Positions 1 to 10,085 of a stretch of 64,000 nt of DNA are shown here, piece after piece. The notes beneath the pieces were generated by a model. That model was given only the letters and a program-made list of their open reading frames with translations. It ran no database searches and was not told where the DNA came from. Within the stretch, counting starts at the first letter, position 1. Every line of letters starts with the position of its first letter. Both the position numbers and the translations under genes were made by a program. The DNA comes from Phymorhynchus buccinoides (taxonomy: Eukaryota > Mollusca > Gastropoda > Neogastropoda > Raphitomidae), in the NCBI GenBank assembly GCA_017654935.2, contig CM065690.1:1719016-1783015 (forward strand), in the 5' to 3' direction.

Positions 1-61
1 AGGTGTGAAAACTGTATTCTTCAAACTACAGTTTTTTTCACTGAGAGCCGAATTGAAATGA

Positions 62-271
62 CAGGGCTCTCAATCGCCCCGCAAAACAAGGGGTCCCAGG
101 GACTCCTTTCACTTACAGTATAGAGGGTCCTAGAGGCAGGATAGAGGGTCCCAGTGGCGTTGCAAATGCTAAAAAGAATTTTTCTAGTGCATCCCTGGGA
201 CCCCCTGCACATTCTTTTAGAGGGTCCTTTAGAATTTTAGTGCTTCATAGACCCCCTAATGGGGGTTCCTG
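62..271. mobile_element. MITE with CAGGGCTC-type termini, copy 1 (one end decayed)
   Basis: This is one of three copies in the window of a ~215 bp sequence (others at 2619-2836 and 31565-31780). The left end reads CAGGGCTCTCAATCG, matching the terminus of the intact copy. The right end has diverged after GGGGGTTCCTG, so the terminal inverted repeat is lost there. The interior shares blocks such as GGGTCCCAGGGACTCC and CATCCCTGGGACCCC with the other copies. No coding capacity is seen. The superfamily is not certain; CAGGG ends occur in hAT-like elements. Confidence 0.6.
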
Positions 272-394
272 CAATTTTATTTTTCACCACCAAGAGGCCG
301 GATGTATCCTTTAATGTTGGCTCGTGCAGCTTATATACTGATGCGGTTTGTGTGGATTTGTGCAGTGTCATATTTATTAGTACTAGCGCAACGC

Positions 395-790
395 CGAGTA
401 CCGGTAACGCCTAGTAACGGTAACGCCAAGTACTGGTAACGCTGAGTACAGCAAATTTGAAGCAATTCGGTTAAGAAACGGCGGAGTTATAAGGCCCCGT
501 TTCCCATTGGCGCTGCTGTGAGAGTGACGCGCTCTCCCTAGTAACAGTAACACCTAGTAACGGTAATGCCAAGTACTGGTAACGCTGGGTACAGCAAATC
601 TGAAGCGATTCGGTTAAGAAACGGCGGAGTTATAAGGCCCTGTTTCCCGTTGGCGCTGCTCTGAGAGTGACGCGCTCTCCCGATTATCTTGCAATTTGCT
701 GCCAGGCTTTGCCCCTGCCACAGCAAGCCTGACAGCAAATTTGAAGCGATTCGGTTAAAAACGGCGGAGTTATTTGTGAAAAGGTGAAGC
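395..790. repeat. Direct duplication (143 bp period) of an interspersed repeat
   Basis: Two copies at a 143 bp offset (about 398-540 and 541-683) share AGTACTGGTAACGCTG, GATTCGGTTAAGAAACGGCG and GAGTGACGCGCTCTCCC. A partial third copy of the core lies at about 728-775. The same core, inverted, recurs at 62985-63045, so it belongs to a dispersed family. No ORF of interest is present. Confidence 0.6.
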
Positions 791-1161
791 GGCGTATATC
801 GCGCGCGTTTCTGCATCGATTCGCTTCCGGTTTGGCACATCGATAGTCACCGTCCCCGGTCATCTACCTGCCAAATTCAAAGGCAATCGGTCCATAAATG
901 CCGGAGATATGAGCGCAGAGAGGCCGGCGGATACGCGTTTCGCGGACCTTCATTGTAGCTCTCAACACTGGTTTAAATCCCAAATTCAAAAAGTGTCAGA
1001 GCAATTAGATACTCATGTTGTACTTCAACTAGCATGATTCATATTCTGGTGTTGCTTTCAAGCACATCACGTGACATGTGTTGATTTTGTGTGGTAAGGT
1101 AGGCAAAATCTTTTGCTTTTTAAAAAACAACTTTTTTTTGTTTGAATTATTTTCTGTGCGG
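701..1161. other. No gene seen
   Basis: This intergenic-looking sequence contains the tail of the GATTCGG repeat family and then unremarkable AT-rich DNA. I see no splice-bounded coding segment or RNA gene. Confidence 0.4.
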
Positions 1162-1527
1162 CTTCTTCTTCTTCTTCTTCTTCTTCTTCTTCTTCTTCTT
1201 CTTCTTCTTCTTCTGAGTTCCCAGGCCATATGGCCATAATGGATAAGGTACGTATGTGTCCGTTTTTTTAGTTTTGACTGGTCTCCCCGCTGCGTACAGC
1301 CGACACATTCCGATTTCGGAGGAGCTCAAAGGTTGGAAGATGTTTTTTTGGAAAAAAGGCAGGAGAATGGGCCAATAAGTCAGAAAGATAGTAGATGATA
1401 TAAAGCAAAGGGAAAAGGCAGAGTCAAAGAGAGTGAAAGAAAAGAGGAAGTTGCAGGCACAGAACTTCCAGAAGGTGGGGGAACTATTTTTAGGAAAGAC
1501 CCCCCAGTATCCCCATGGGGAGGTGTG
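1162..1527 (-). mobile_element. GAA-tailed retroposon, type A
   Basis: On the minus strand this reads from CCCCATGGGGATACTGGGG through the central block CTTTGACTCTGCCTTTTCCC and then the type A 3' module (CGAAATCGGAATGTGTCGG, GCAGCGGGGAGACCAGT, CCATATGGCC). It ends in an 18-unit (GAA)n tail at 1162-1214. The element has no coding capacity, and its 3' microsatellite tail is typical of LINE-mobilised retroposons. The same family has at least a dozen copies or fragments here. Confidence 0.75.
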
Positions 1528-1575
1528 GCTTATAATGTACAGTATATAATATACTGCTATGGCTTCTATAGATAC

Positions 1576-2161
1576 TTAACACATTGACGGCGGTCCGCGT
1601 TTGGAGTCGCGGCCCTTGAACATCACGCACTGCCGGGCCGCGTTTAAAGTCGCCCAACGGTATAAGGTAGAAAACTCATGCAAAACTCTCGACTACAGTT
1701 TTCCTTACTTTCGCGAGTAGTTTCCCTTTAAGCACACTTCCGTTTTCCTCCATTTCTTTGTGTTCAATCGCCGATTTGACGCCAATTACAAACGAAAATG
1801 CCAAACCATCGTGGTCTAACGAGAGAGGAGATTCTCCACATTCTGGATTTGGATGAACCTGATGATAACAATCCAAAATACTCGTTTTCTGACTCAGAAA
1901 GTGATGAAAGTAGCGAGGAGGAGCATGAAAACGAAGCTAGTGTGTCTAGTAGTACTAGTACAAGTCAAGAGACTGAGAGTGTTGGTCGTGGTAGGGGTGG
2001 CGGCAGGGGGTGTTGTTTCCCCCCGTTTTTCACCATTTTTCAAGTCGGCATGTAAAAAGCGTTATTCCTATCAACTTAAAAAATACACAGACGAATTCGG
2101 CAGCCTTTTTTCAGTAAGTATACAAAATCTGGTTGCAAAAGGACATCATTCAGCTTCGTAA
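1576..2161 (+). pseudogene. piggyBac-like element, 5' end with transposase N-terminal fragment
   Basis: The sequence TTAACACATTGACGGCGG at 1576 has the form of a piggyBac terminus (TTAA target followed by the terminal repeat). About 220 bp downstream an ATG at 1798 opens a frame with the LTREEILHILD motif and then a strongly acidic Ser/Asp/Glu-rich stretch. That is the usual look of a piggyBac transposase N-terminus. The frame closes at 2055, an overlapping frame runs to 2161, and no DDD catalytic core follows. No matching inverted right terminus was found downstream, so this is a truncated remnant. Family assignment rests on the terminus and the acidic N-terminus only. Confidence 0.45.
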
Positions 2162-2618
2162 GACGCGTTTGTTTACAACCAGCCAATTTCTATAAAGAGG
2201 GTCGCGGCAGGGCTGGGTCTGCACGGAGAATAGGCCGAGGCAGCGTCAGTCACAATAGTGTTATAATATAGTCAATTTAAGAGATGCGGCTTATGCACGT
2301 GTGTGTGTTATAGTCTTAATTTGTGCAGTGTGTTGGAATGGGGACAAGGGCTGTGTGTTTCTCTGCCTGTCCGTGTGTGCATGCACATCTGGACCGATTG
2401 TAGCGAAACTTGGTACCATGGTCCCTTAGCCTGTGGTGTCAGACTCACAGAACAGCATTCCATGTCACCGTAGTCCCAGTCAAACAAATAATAAAAAAGA
2501 CAGTGGCTGTTTCGAATCTTATCTTCCTGTCCGTCTGTCTTTCTCTCTTACTGTCTCTTCAGGGCTGAGTGTAAAAAAGCAAATTGTATGCTTATCTTAT
2601 AACCCTGATTAAACAAAA
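2162..2618. other. No gene seen
   Basis: This is non-coding DNA with short GT-rich and CT-rich patches. It may include the remainder of the piggyBac-like element, but I cannot support any boundary. Confidence 0.4.
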
Positions 2619-2836
2619 CAGGGCTCCCAGGAACCCCCATTTGGGGGTCTATGAAGTACTAAAATTCTAAAATACCCTCTAAAAGAATGTGCAGAGGGTC
2701 CCAGGGATGCACTAGAAAAATTCTTTTTAGCATTCGCGATGCCACTGGGACCATCTATCCCGCCTCTAGGACCCTCTATACTGTAAGTGAAGGAGTCCCT
2801 GGGACCCCTTGTTTTGCGGGACGATTGGGAGCCCTG
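2619..2836. mobile_element. MITE with CAGGGCTCCCA termini, copy 2 (intact)
   Basis: The 218 bp element starts CAGGGCTCCCAG and ends TTGGGAGCCCTG, giving an 11-bp perfect terminal inverted repeat. The interior has blocks of GGGTCC/GGACCC symmetry. The flanks (AAACAAAA / CCAAATTT) show no convincing target-site duplication. It lies about 165 bp upstream of the first HLCS exon in this window, inside the preceding intron. Confidence 0.7.
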
Positions 2837-2841
2837 CCAAA

Positions 2842-2957
2842 TTTTGTTCGTTCCTTCCTTCCTCTCTGTCTCTCTCCCCTCCTCTCCCCTCCTCTCCCCT
2901 CCTCTCCCCTCCTCTCCCTCCTCTCCCCTCCTCTCCCCTCCTCTCCCCTTCTCTCAC
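2842..2957 (+). repeat. CTCCTCTCCC polypyrimidine array before an HLCS acceptor
   Basis: Near-perfect repeats of CTCCTCTCCC form a ~115 bp pyrimidine tract that ends about 45 bp before the splice acceptor at 3000-3001. It could contribute polypyrimidine-binding sites to that intron end; this is inference from position. Confidence 0.7.
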
Positions 2958-3001
2958 CACCCCCACAAACCGACCAATCAGAGCCCTGGTTTCGTTGGCA
3001 G

Positions 3002-3162
3002 GTCGGGGCGGCAACCAATGGCTGAGCCCGTCAGGTTGCGCCATGTTCACCCTTCCGCTGCGCCTGTCAGTCGACAGCCCATTGGGCCAGCGCCTTTCCT
3101 TTCTGCAACACGTCGCTTCGCTGGCCATTGTCCATTGCATTCGAACTATGCCGGGCTACGAG
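3002..3162 (+). CDS. HLCS: Holocarboxylase synthetase, catalytic-domain exon with biotin-binding loop
   Basis: Biotin--protein ligase makes biotinyl-5'-AMP and transfers biotin to a lysine of carboxylases. This exon encodes 53 residues containing GRGGNQWLSP, which matches the GRGGNxWLSP loop of eukaryotic ligases, followed by LGQRLSFLQHVASLAI and ending in MPGYE. The acceptor GGTTTCGTTGGCAG sits at 2988-3001. The two bases GT complete a Gly codon from an upstream exon outside the window. The donor GTTAGT at 3163 is in phase 0, so MPGYE joins directly to the next exon's [11 protein letters not shown], as in known HLCS. The N-terminal part of the protein is not in the window. No frame defect is seen. 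Confidence 0.93.
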
Positions 3163-3210
3163 GTTAGTGGTGGGGGTGGGGGGGGGTTGTTTCTTTGCCT
3201 ACCCTGGCTT

Positions 3211-3523
3211 CCCCCTGTGGGGATACCGGAGGGTCTTTTGTATGAATAGTTCCCCCACCTTCTGGAAGTTATGTGCTTGTAGCTTCCTCTATCCTGTCAC
3301 TCTCTTTGACTCTGCCTTTTCCCTTTGCTAACTGTCATCTACTATCTTTCTGCCTTACCGGTCCATTCTCCTGCCCTTTTTTAAAAAACGCTTTAAAAAC
3401 CATTTCCTCCAGCCGAAGTTGGACTTGCTGGGCCTAACTATTTCCTAGCTAGGCGCATAACGGCAGCATGATGCATCTGCGCTCATAATTGACAGGAAAC
3501 TGTCTGAGCGATAGAAGAAAAAG
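3211..3523 (+). mobile_element. GAA-tailed retroposon, type B (in HLCS intron)
   Basis: It begins CCCCCTGTGGGGATACCGG and carries the shared central block (CTTTGACTCTGCCTTTTCCC). It then has the type B 3' module: AGCCGAAGTTGGACTTGCTGG, GCGCATAACGGCAGCATGA and ACTGTCTGAGCGA. A short GAAGAAAAA tail follows. No clear target-site duplication is visible. It starts about 50 bp downstream of the HLCS donor. Confidence 0.75.
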
Positions 3524-3532
3524 TATCTTGGC

Positions 3533-3715
3533 TAAAAGACTCCAGGGATCATCCCAACATCTTGAACACTATGGTACAAGTGCATCAGCTTCGGATGAGA
3601 ACGTGCGTGACCCGTTTTTTGATTACCCCGCCACGTGCACAGCCACACTTCCCAGCTTCGGTGGGATTTTGAAGACTGGCTATGTTATGCTAGGAGCTTG
3701 TCACGGCTAAAAGAC
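3533..3715 (+). repeat. Interspersed repeat family C, copy 1
   Basis: It shares AAAGACTCCAGGGATCA, GATGAGAACGTGCGTGA and TATGTTATGCTAGGAGC-type blocks with 32133-32290 (inverted) and 32996-33250 (direct). It is non-coding, and the ends and class are undetermined. Twice it directly follows a type B retroposon, so the two may form one larger unit. Confidence 0.5.
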
Positions 3716-3959
3716 AGTCCCCGCATAACTGTGCAGAGCATGACGACATTTTGACGTTAGGTTAGGTGCATTATAGTCACAGAGGCGTCTCTGTAAATTC
3801 GGGTTGCTCCCACCTGGAGAGCGCGTCGCAGCCAGAGGTTAGTTTTCAGCGGGGAGACAAATAATTATCTTTTGTAAGCAAAAGGTTTTTTTTGTGTGGG
3901 TTTTCACATGCGATTTTTGTGTGACTGATGAGGAAGGAAAGAGGGGGAGATACATTTTG

Positions 3960-4172
3960 ACCAAATGACAACTTTTTCATTGCCACTGGGATTAACGTCT
4001 GCTAAGTGCATGGGCACACACTGGAACTCGCTTTATCGTTTCATCCGAAAGACTCCATGTTCAGACCACGTTAAGGCCTAGTGCAAAGTGAGAGGAAAAA
4101 AAACCCTGTACCCAGGTTCGAACTCGGGTTTACTTGACACGAGGCGAATGCGCTAACACTGTGCCACACTAG
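3960..4172 (-). mobile_element. tRNA-derived SINE
   Basis: On the minus strand the head contains an A-box-like TGGCACAGTGTTAGCGC and a B-box GAGTTCGAACCTGG about 35 bp later, the spacing of a pol III promoter. The body includes CTTTCGGATGAAACGATAAA and ATGCACTTAGCAGACG, blocks of the kind seen in mollusc tRNA-SINEs. Stem pairing is too imperfect for a functional tRNA. It is antisense within an HLCS intron. Confidence 0.7.
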
Positions 4173-4261
4173 ACGTAGCCTTTTTGGTGTGTGTGTGTGT
4201 TGGTTTTAGGTGAAAACAGCTGTGGCTGCAGCCTTTGAGATGTGTTGGTTGTAGTCCAAAG

Positions 4262-6380
4262 CGTTGGAACCGTGTCTGGCTGTAAGGGTGGTACGGGTCT
4301 GACTCCTAGTGCAGCAGCATTAGAGACTAGTTGACTGTGGCCCCATGGCAGGGTGTCTGGCTGTAAGGGTGGTGCGGGTCTGACTCCTAGTGCAGCAGCA
4401 TTAGAGACTAGTTGACTGTGGCCCCATGGCAGGGTGTCTGGCTGTAAGGGTGGTGCGGGTCTGACTCCTAGTGCAGCAGCATTAGAGACTAGTTGACTGT
4501 GGCCCCATGGCAGGGTGTCTGGCTGTAAGGGTGGTGCGGGTCTGACTCCTAGTGCAGCAGCATTAGAGACTAGTTGACTGTGGCCCCATGGCAGGGTGTC
4601 TGGCTGTAAGGGTGGTGCGGGTCTGACTCCTAGTGCTGCAGCATTAGAGACTAGTTGACTGTGGCCCCATGGCAGGGTGTCTGGCTGTAAGGGTGGTACG
4701 GGTCTGACTCCTAGTGCTGCAGCATTAGAGACTAGTTGACTGTGGCCCCATGGCAGGGTGTCTGGCTGTAAGGGTGGTACGGGTCTGACTCCTAGTGCTG
4801 CAGCATTAGAGACTAGTTGACTGTGGCACCATGGCAGGGTGTCTGGCTGTAAGGGTGGTACGGGTCTGACTCCTAGTGCTGCAGCATTAGAGACTAGTTG
4901 ACTGTGGCCCCATGGCAGGGTGTCTGGCTGTAAGGGTGGTACGGGTCTGACTCCTAGTGCTGCAGCATTAGAGACTAGTTGACTGTGGCCCCATGGCAGG
5001 GTGTCTGGCTGTAAGGGTGGTACGGGTCTGACTCCTAGTGCTGCAGCATTAGAGACTAGTTGACTGTGGCCCCATGGCAGGGTGTCTGGCTGTAAGGGTG
5101 GTACGGGTCTGACTCCTAGTGCTGCAGCATTAGAGACTAGTTGACTGTGGCCCCATGGCAGGGTGTCTGGCTGTAAGGGTGGTACGGGTCTGACTCCTAG
5201 TGCTGCAGCTCTAGAGACTAGTTGACTGTGGCCCCATGGCAGGGTGTCTGGCTGTAAGGGTGGTACGGGTCTGACTCCTAGTGCTGCAGCATTAGAGACT
5301 AGTTGACTGTGGCCCCATGGCAGGGTGTCTGGCTGTAAGGGTGGTACGGGTCTGACTCCTAGTGCTGCAGCATTAGAGACTAGTTGACTGTGGCACCATG
5401 GCAGGGTGTCTGGCTGTAAGGGTGGTACGGGTCTGACTCCTAGTGCTGCAGCATTAGAGACTAGTTGACTGTGGCCCCATGGCAGGGTGTCTGGCTGTAA
5501 GGGTGGTACGGGTCTGACTCCTAGTGCTGCAGCATTAGAGACTAGTTGACTGTGGCCCCATGGCAGGGTGTCTGGCTGTAAGGGTGGTACGGGTCTGACT
5601 CCTAGTGCTGCAGCATTAGAGACTAGTTGACTGTGGCCCCATGGCAGGGTGTCTGGCTGTAAGGGTGGTACGGGTCTGACTCCTAGTGCTGCAGCATTAG
5701 AGACTAGTTGACTGTGGCCCCATGGCAGGGTGTCTGGCTGTAAGGGTGGTACGGGTCTGACTCCTAGTGCTGCAGCATTAGAGACTAGTTGACTGTGGCA
5801 CCATGGCAGGGTGTCTGGCTGTAAGGGTGGTACGGGTCTGACTCCTAGTGCTGCAGCATTAGAGACTAGTTGACTGTGGCCCCATGGCAGGGTGTCTGGC
5901 TGTAAGGGTGGTACGGGTCTGACTCCTAGTGCTGCAGCATTAGAGACTAGTTGACTGTGGCCCCATGGCAGGGTGTCTGGCTGTAAGGGTGGTACGGGTC
6001 TGACTCCTAGTGCTGCAGCTCTAGAGACTAGTTGACTGTGGCCCCATGGCAGGGTGTCTGGCTGTAAGGGTGGTACGGGTCTGACTCCTAGTGCTGCAGC
6101 ATTAGAGACTAGTTGACTGTGGCCCCATGGCAGGGTGTCTGGCTGTAAGGGTGGTACGGGTCTGACTCCTAGTGCTGCAGCTCTAGAGACTAGTTGACTG
6201 TGGCCCCATGGCAGGGTGTCTGGCTGTAAGGGTGGTACGGGTCTGACTCCTAGTGCTGCAGCATTAGAGACTAGTTGACTGTGGCCCCATGGCAGGGTGT
6301 CTGGCTGTAAGGGTGGTACGGGTCTGACTCCTAGTGCTGCAGCATTAGAGACTAGTTGACTGTGGCCCCATCCCATGGCA
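4262..6380. repeat. 81-bp minisatellite, about 26 units, in an HLCS intron
   Basis: The unit contains GGGTGTCTGGCTGTAAGGG, TCTGACTCCTAGTGCTGCAG and TTAGAGACTAGTTGACTGTGG. The period is 81 bp with few substitutions (GTGCGGG/GTACGGG; GTGCAG/GTGCTG; GCATTAG/GCTCTAG; GGCCCC/GGCACC). Because 81 is divisible by 3, the minus strand stays open for 780 codons of a 27-residue repeat. That open frame starts inside the neighbouring retroposon tail. I read it as a by-product of the array, not a gene. Confidence 0.9.
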
Positions 6381-6421
6381 GGGTATTGGGTTTGGTTGGG
6401 GTTTCGGGAATGTGCGTCTTC

Positions 6422-6541
6422 TTCGAAATCGGAATGTGCCGGCTGCTTGCAGCGGGGAGACCAGTGAAAGGTGAAAAATGGACACATACGTACCTCACCC
6501 ATTATGGCCATATGGCCTGGGAACGCAGAAGAAGAAGAAGC
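6422..6541 (+). mobile_element. GAA-tailed retroposon, type A, 3' fragment
   Basis: This holds the type A 3' module only: GAAATCGGAATGTGCCGG, GCAGCGGGGAGACCAGTG, CCATTATGGCCATATGGCC and GAACGCAGAAGAAG. The 5' half is missing, and the 81-bp array abuts its upstream side. Confidence 0.75.
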
Positions 6542-6612
6542 TTATGCACAGGTGCAACTTTGTCCTTTTCACAAGGATTTTTCTTTTTCTTTTTTTTACT
6601 TGAAACTGAAAC

Positions 6613-8740
6613 GGCATATTGACTTCAAGCGATTCGGGACATTTTGAACTTGGTCGCTCTCACCCAGTTGACACCATATTGTTTTTAAACACACTTAGGC
6701 ATATTGACTTCAAGCGATTCGGGACGTTTTGAACTTGGTCGCTCTCACCCAGTTGACACCATATTGTTTTTAAACACACTTAGGCATATTGACTTCAAGC
6801 GATTCGGGACGTTTTGAACTTGGTCGCTCTCACCCAGTTGACACCATATTGTTTTCAGACACAACTAGGCATATTGACTTCAAGCGATTCGGGACGTTTT
6901 GAACTTGGTCGCTCTCACCCAGTTGACACCATATTGTTTTCAAACACAACTAGGCATATTGACTTCAAGCGATTCGGGACGTTTTGAACTTGGTCGCTCT
7001 CACCCAGTTGACACCATATTGTTTTCAAACACAACTAGGCATATTGACTTCAAGCGATTCGGGACGTTTTGAACTTGGTCGCTCTCACCCAGTTGACACC
7101 ATATTGTTTTCAAACACAACTAGGCATATTGACTTCAAGCGATTCGGGACGTTTTGAACTTGGTCGCTCTCACCCAGTTGACACCATATTGTTTTCAGAC
7201 ACAACTAGGCATATTGACTTCAAGCGATTCGGGACGTTTTGAACTTGGTCGCTCTCACCCAGTTGACACCATATTGTTTTCAGACACAACTAGGCATATT
7301 GACTTCAAGCGATTCGGGACGTTTTGAACTTGGTCGCTCTCACCCAGTTGACACCATATTGTTTTCAGACACAACTAGGCATATTGACTTCAAGCGATTC
7401 GGGACGTTTTGAACTTGGTCGCTCTCACCCAGTTGACACCATATTGTTTTCAGACACAACTAGGCATATTGACTTCAAGCGATTCGGGACGTTTTGAACT
7501 TGGTCGCTCTCACCCAGTTGACACCATATTGTTTTCAGACACAACTAGGCATATTGACTTCAAGCGATTCGGGACGTTTTGAACTTGGTCGCTCTCACCC
7601 AGTTGACACCATATTGTTTTCAGACACAACTAGGCATATTGACTTCAAGCGATTCGGGACGTTTTGAACTTGGTCGCTCTCACCCAGTTGACACCATATT
7701 GTTTTCAGACACAACTAGGCATATTGACTTCAAGCGATTCGGGACGTTTTGAACTTGGTCGCTCTCACCCAGTTGACACCATATTGTTTTCAGACACAAC
7801 TAGGCATATTGACTTCAAGCGATTCGGGACATTTTGAACTTGGTCGCTCTCACCCAGTTGACACCATATTGTTTTCAGACACAACTAGGCATATTGACTT
7901 CAAGCGATTCGGGACGTTTTGAACTTGGTCGCTCTGACCCAGTTGACACCATATTGTTTTCAAACACAACTAGGCATATTGACTTCAAGCGATTCGGGAC
8001 GTTTTGAACTTGGTCGCTCTGACCCAGTTGACACCATATTGTTTTCAGACACAACTAGGCATATTGACTTCAAGCGATTCGGGACGTTTTGAACTTGGTC
8101 GCTCTCACCCAGTTGACACCATATTGTTTTCAAACACAACTAGGCATATTGACTTCAAGCGATTCGGGACGTTTTGAACTTGGTCGCTCTCACCCAGTTG
8201 ACACCATATTGTTTTCAGACACAACTAGGCATATTGACTTCAAGCGATTCGGGACGTTTTGAACTTGGTCGCTCTCACCCAGTTGACACCATATTGTTTT
8301 CAGACACAACTAGGCATATTGACTTCAAGCGATTCGGGACGTTTTGAACTTGGTCGCTCTCACCCAGTTGACACCATATTGTTTTCAGACACAACTAGGC
8401 ATATTGACTTCAAGCGATTCGGGACGTTTTGAACTTGGTCGCTCTCACCCAGTTGACACCATATTGTTTTCAGACACAACTAGGCATATTGACTTCAAGC
8501 GATTCGGGACGTTTTGAACTTGGTCGCTCTCACCCAGTTGACACCATATTGTTTTCAGACACAACTAGGCATATTGACTTCAAGCGATTTGGGACGTTTT
8601 GAACTTGGTCGCTCTCACCCAGTTGACACCATATTGTTTTCAGACACAACTAGGCATATTGACTTCAAGCGATTTGGGACGTTTTGAACTTGGTCGCTCT
8701 CACCCAGTTGACACCATATTGTTTTCAAACACAACTAGGC
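6613..8740. repeat. 85-bp minisatellite, 25 units, in an HLCS intron
   Basis: The unit runs GGCATATTGACTTCAAGCGA ... GGTCGCTCTCACCCAGTTGA ... CACCATATTGTTTTCAGACA. First and last GGCATAT starts (6613 and 8738) are exactly 25 x 85 bp apart, with no indels. The first three units carry TTTTTAAACACACTT instead of TTTTCAGACACAACT, so variants cluster at one edge. The unit contains the GCGATTCGG core seen in the dispersed family near 470 and 63020. Confidence 0.92.
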
Positions 8741-8865
8741 ATATGGGACTCAAACAGGAAATTAAAAGAAGAAGAAAAGATGGCAGCGATGTCTTTTGTG
8801 ATGGATGTTGCCCCCCCCCCCCCTTCCTCCCTCCCTTAATGCCTGGGCGGCCCCTGGCCCCATGT

Positions 8866-9369
8866 GTGCAGTAAAGTTGTTGGAAAGAGAGAGATGGGTT
8901 TGAATGAGATGTACGAAAGACGAACCGAGCATAAAGCCAGGGGGATTGTAAATGACACCTCCCATGTTTTGAACAAACATTACGAACTATTACCTTCTAG
9001 ACGCCGCTACAAAACTTTAAAAGTCAACTCCAGGGCACAGAAATCCTTCATCCCCAGATCCATCCACCTCCTAAACTCATGATCCTTTTAGGTTTAAATG
9101 TGTGTTCATCGTGTTAAAAGAAACTATGCATGCTTATCCTTAGACTTGTATGTATCCACATGTAATGTGTATCTTTAAGCGTGCTTGCGCATGCTAAATG
9201 TCTGTCCATATGCATTTTATGCATGGGTTTTTTATATACTCATGTGACTTTGTGTAAGTAAAAATGTGCTTATTATATTCATGCATGCTGAGTATCGATG
9301 TTGTTATTCTGGCACATGAACAACATTTCTCCTTGGGAGATAATAAAGCGAGTTTGATTTGATTTGCCT
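8866..9369 (+). mobile_element. LINE 3' end: RT C-terminus and 3' UTR
   Basis: An open frame (ending TGA near 9082) gives ELLPSRRRYKTLKVNSRAQK followed by SFIPRSIHLLNS. That is the typical C-terminal peptide of non-LTR reverse-transcriptase ORFs, where a basic stretch precedes a KSFIP-x3-IxLLN ending. A ~280 bp 3' UTR follows, ending CCTTGGGAGATAATAAAGCG and then GTTTGATTTGATTTG, a short terminal repeat typical of LINE tails. The element is 5'-truncated and lies in the HLCS intron, same strand. Confidence 0.65.
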
Positions 9370-9490
9370 TGCATTTTTGTTTTTTCGTTTTAGGGAGTTG
9401 CGCCCAAGGTTATATAAAAGTAGCGCTGGTTCTTAGGGCTAAGGGGAAGCTAGCGTTTTGTATATTGGGATAAATGATGTGATGATAAAC

Positions 9491-9775
9491 TGTACATTGT
9501 AAACGATAACCAAAGAATCTTGTTTGCGGATTTCAGGACTTGGACTTGAGGTTGAAATGGCCCAACGACATTTACTACGGCAAATTGTACATTGTAAACG
9601 ATAACCAAAGAATCTTGTTTGCGGATTTCAGGACTTGGACTTGAGGCTGAAATGGCCCAACGACATTTACTACGGCAAATTGTACATTGTAAACGATAAC
9701 CAAACAATCTTGTTTGCGGATTTCAGGACTTGGACTTGAGGTTGAAATGGCCCAACGACATTTACTACGGCCGAG
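9491..9775 (+). repeat. HLCS: 95-bp triplication of the intron/exon boundary of an HLCS exon
   Basis: Three tandem 95-bp units (9491-9585, 9586-9680, 9681-9775). Each contains GATAACCAAA(G/C)AATCTTG, the acceptor GCGGATTTCAG, and the first ~49 bp of the exon encoding [15 protein letters not shown]. Only the third unit continues into the full exon with a donor. The units differ at very few positions (for example GAGGTTG/GAGGCTG), which implies recent duplication. Confidence 0.92.
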
Positions 9776-9841
9776 AAAACAAGCTGGGGGGTGTGCTTGT
9801 CAATTCTACGGCCATGGGTGACACAGTGCATGCTACTATAG
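9727..9841 (+). CDS. HLCS: Holocarboxylase synthetase, KWPND exon
   Basis: The exon encodes [15 protein letters not shown] followed by [20 protein letters not shown]. The KWPND motif carries the lysine that contacts biotin and biotinyl-AMP in this enzyme family, and GGVLVNS is the next conserved strand. The acceptor ATTTCAG ends at 9726. The exon enters in phase 0 and leaves with one base (G), which joins GG of the next exon to give Gly-Cys-Gly-Phe-Asn. The donor is the first GT of a long (GT)n tract, so no classical GTRAGT exists. Two upstream partial copies of the exon start compete for the acceptor (9491-9680). Confidence 0.93.
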
Positions 9842-9844
9842 GTG

Positions 9845-9931
<87 letters not shown>

Positions 9932-10085
9932 TGTGTGTGTGTGTATGTGTGTGTGTGTGTGTGTGGGGGGGTGTGCGTGCATGTGTGTGTGTGTGGTGTG
10001 TGTGTGTGTGCATGTGTGTGTGTGTGTGCGCGTTCGTGTGTGTGTGTATGTGTTTGTGTGTGTGTGTGTGAGTGTGTGTGTTGTG
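9842..10085 (+). repeat. (GT)n microsatellite beginning at the HLCS splice donor
   Basis: This is nearly pure GT for ~240 bp with a few GGT, CGT and TAT interruptions. The intron's first base is the first G of the tract. On the plus strand the exon's frame stays open into it for about 77 codons (to 10071), mainly Val-Cys. Confidence 0.95.

Noticed and set aside
1975..2015. GRGRGG peptide resembling the biotin-ligase loop
   Set aside because: It is a Gly/Arg low-complexity end of the piggyBac-like fragment, without the NxWLSP that follows in HLCS. The true loop is at 3002.
4090..4165. Possible tRNA gene on the minus strand
   Set aside because: A- and B-boxes are present but acceptor and anticodon stems do not pair well, and the sequence continues into a SINE body. 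It is a tRNA-derived SINE head.
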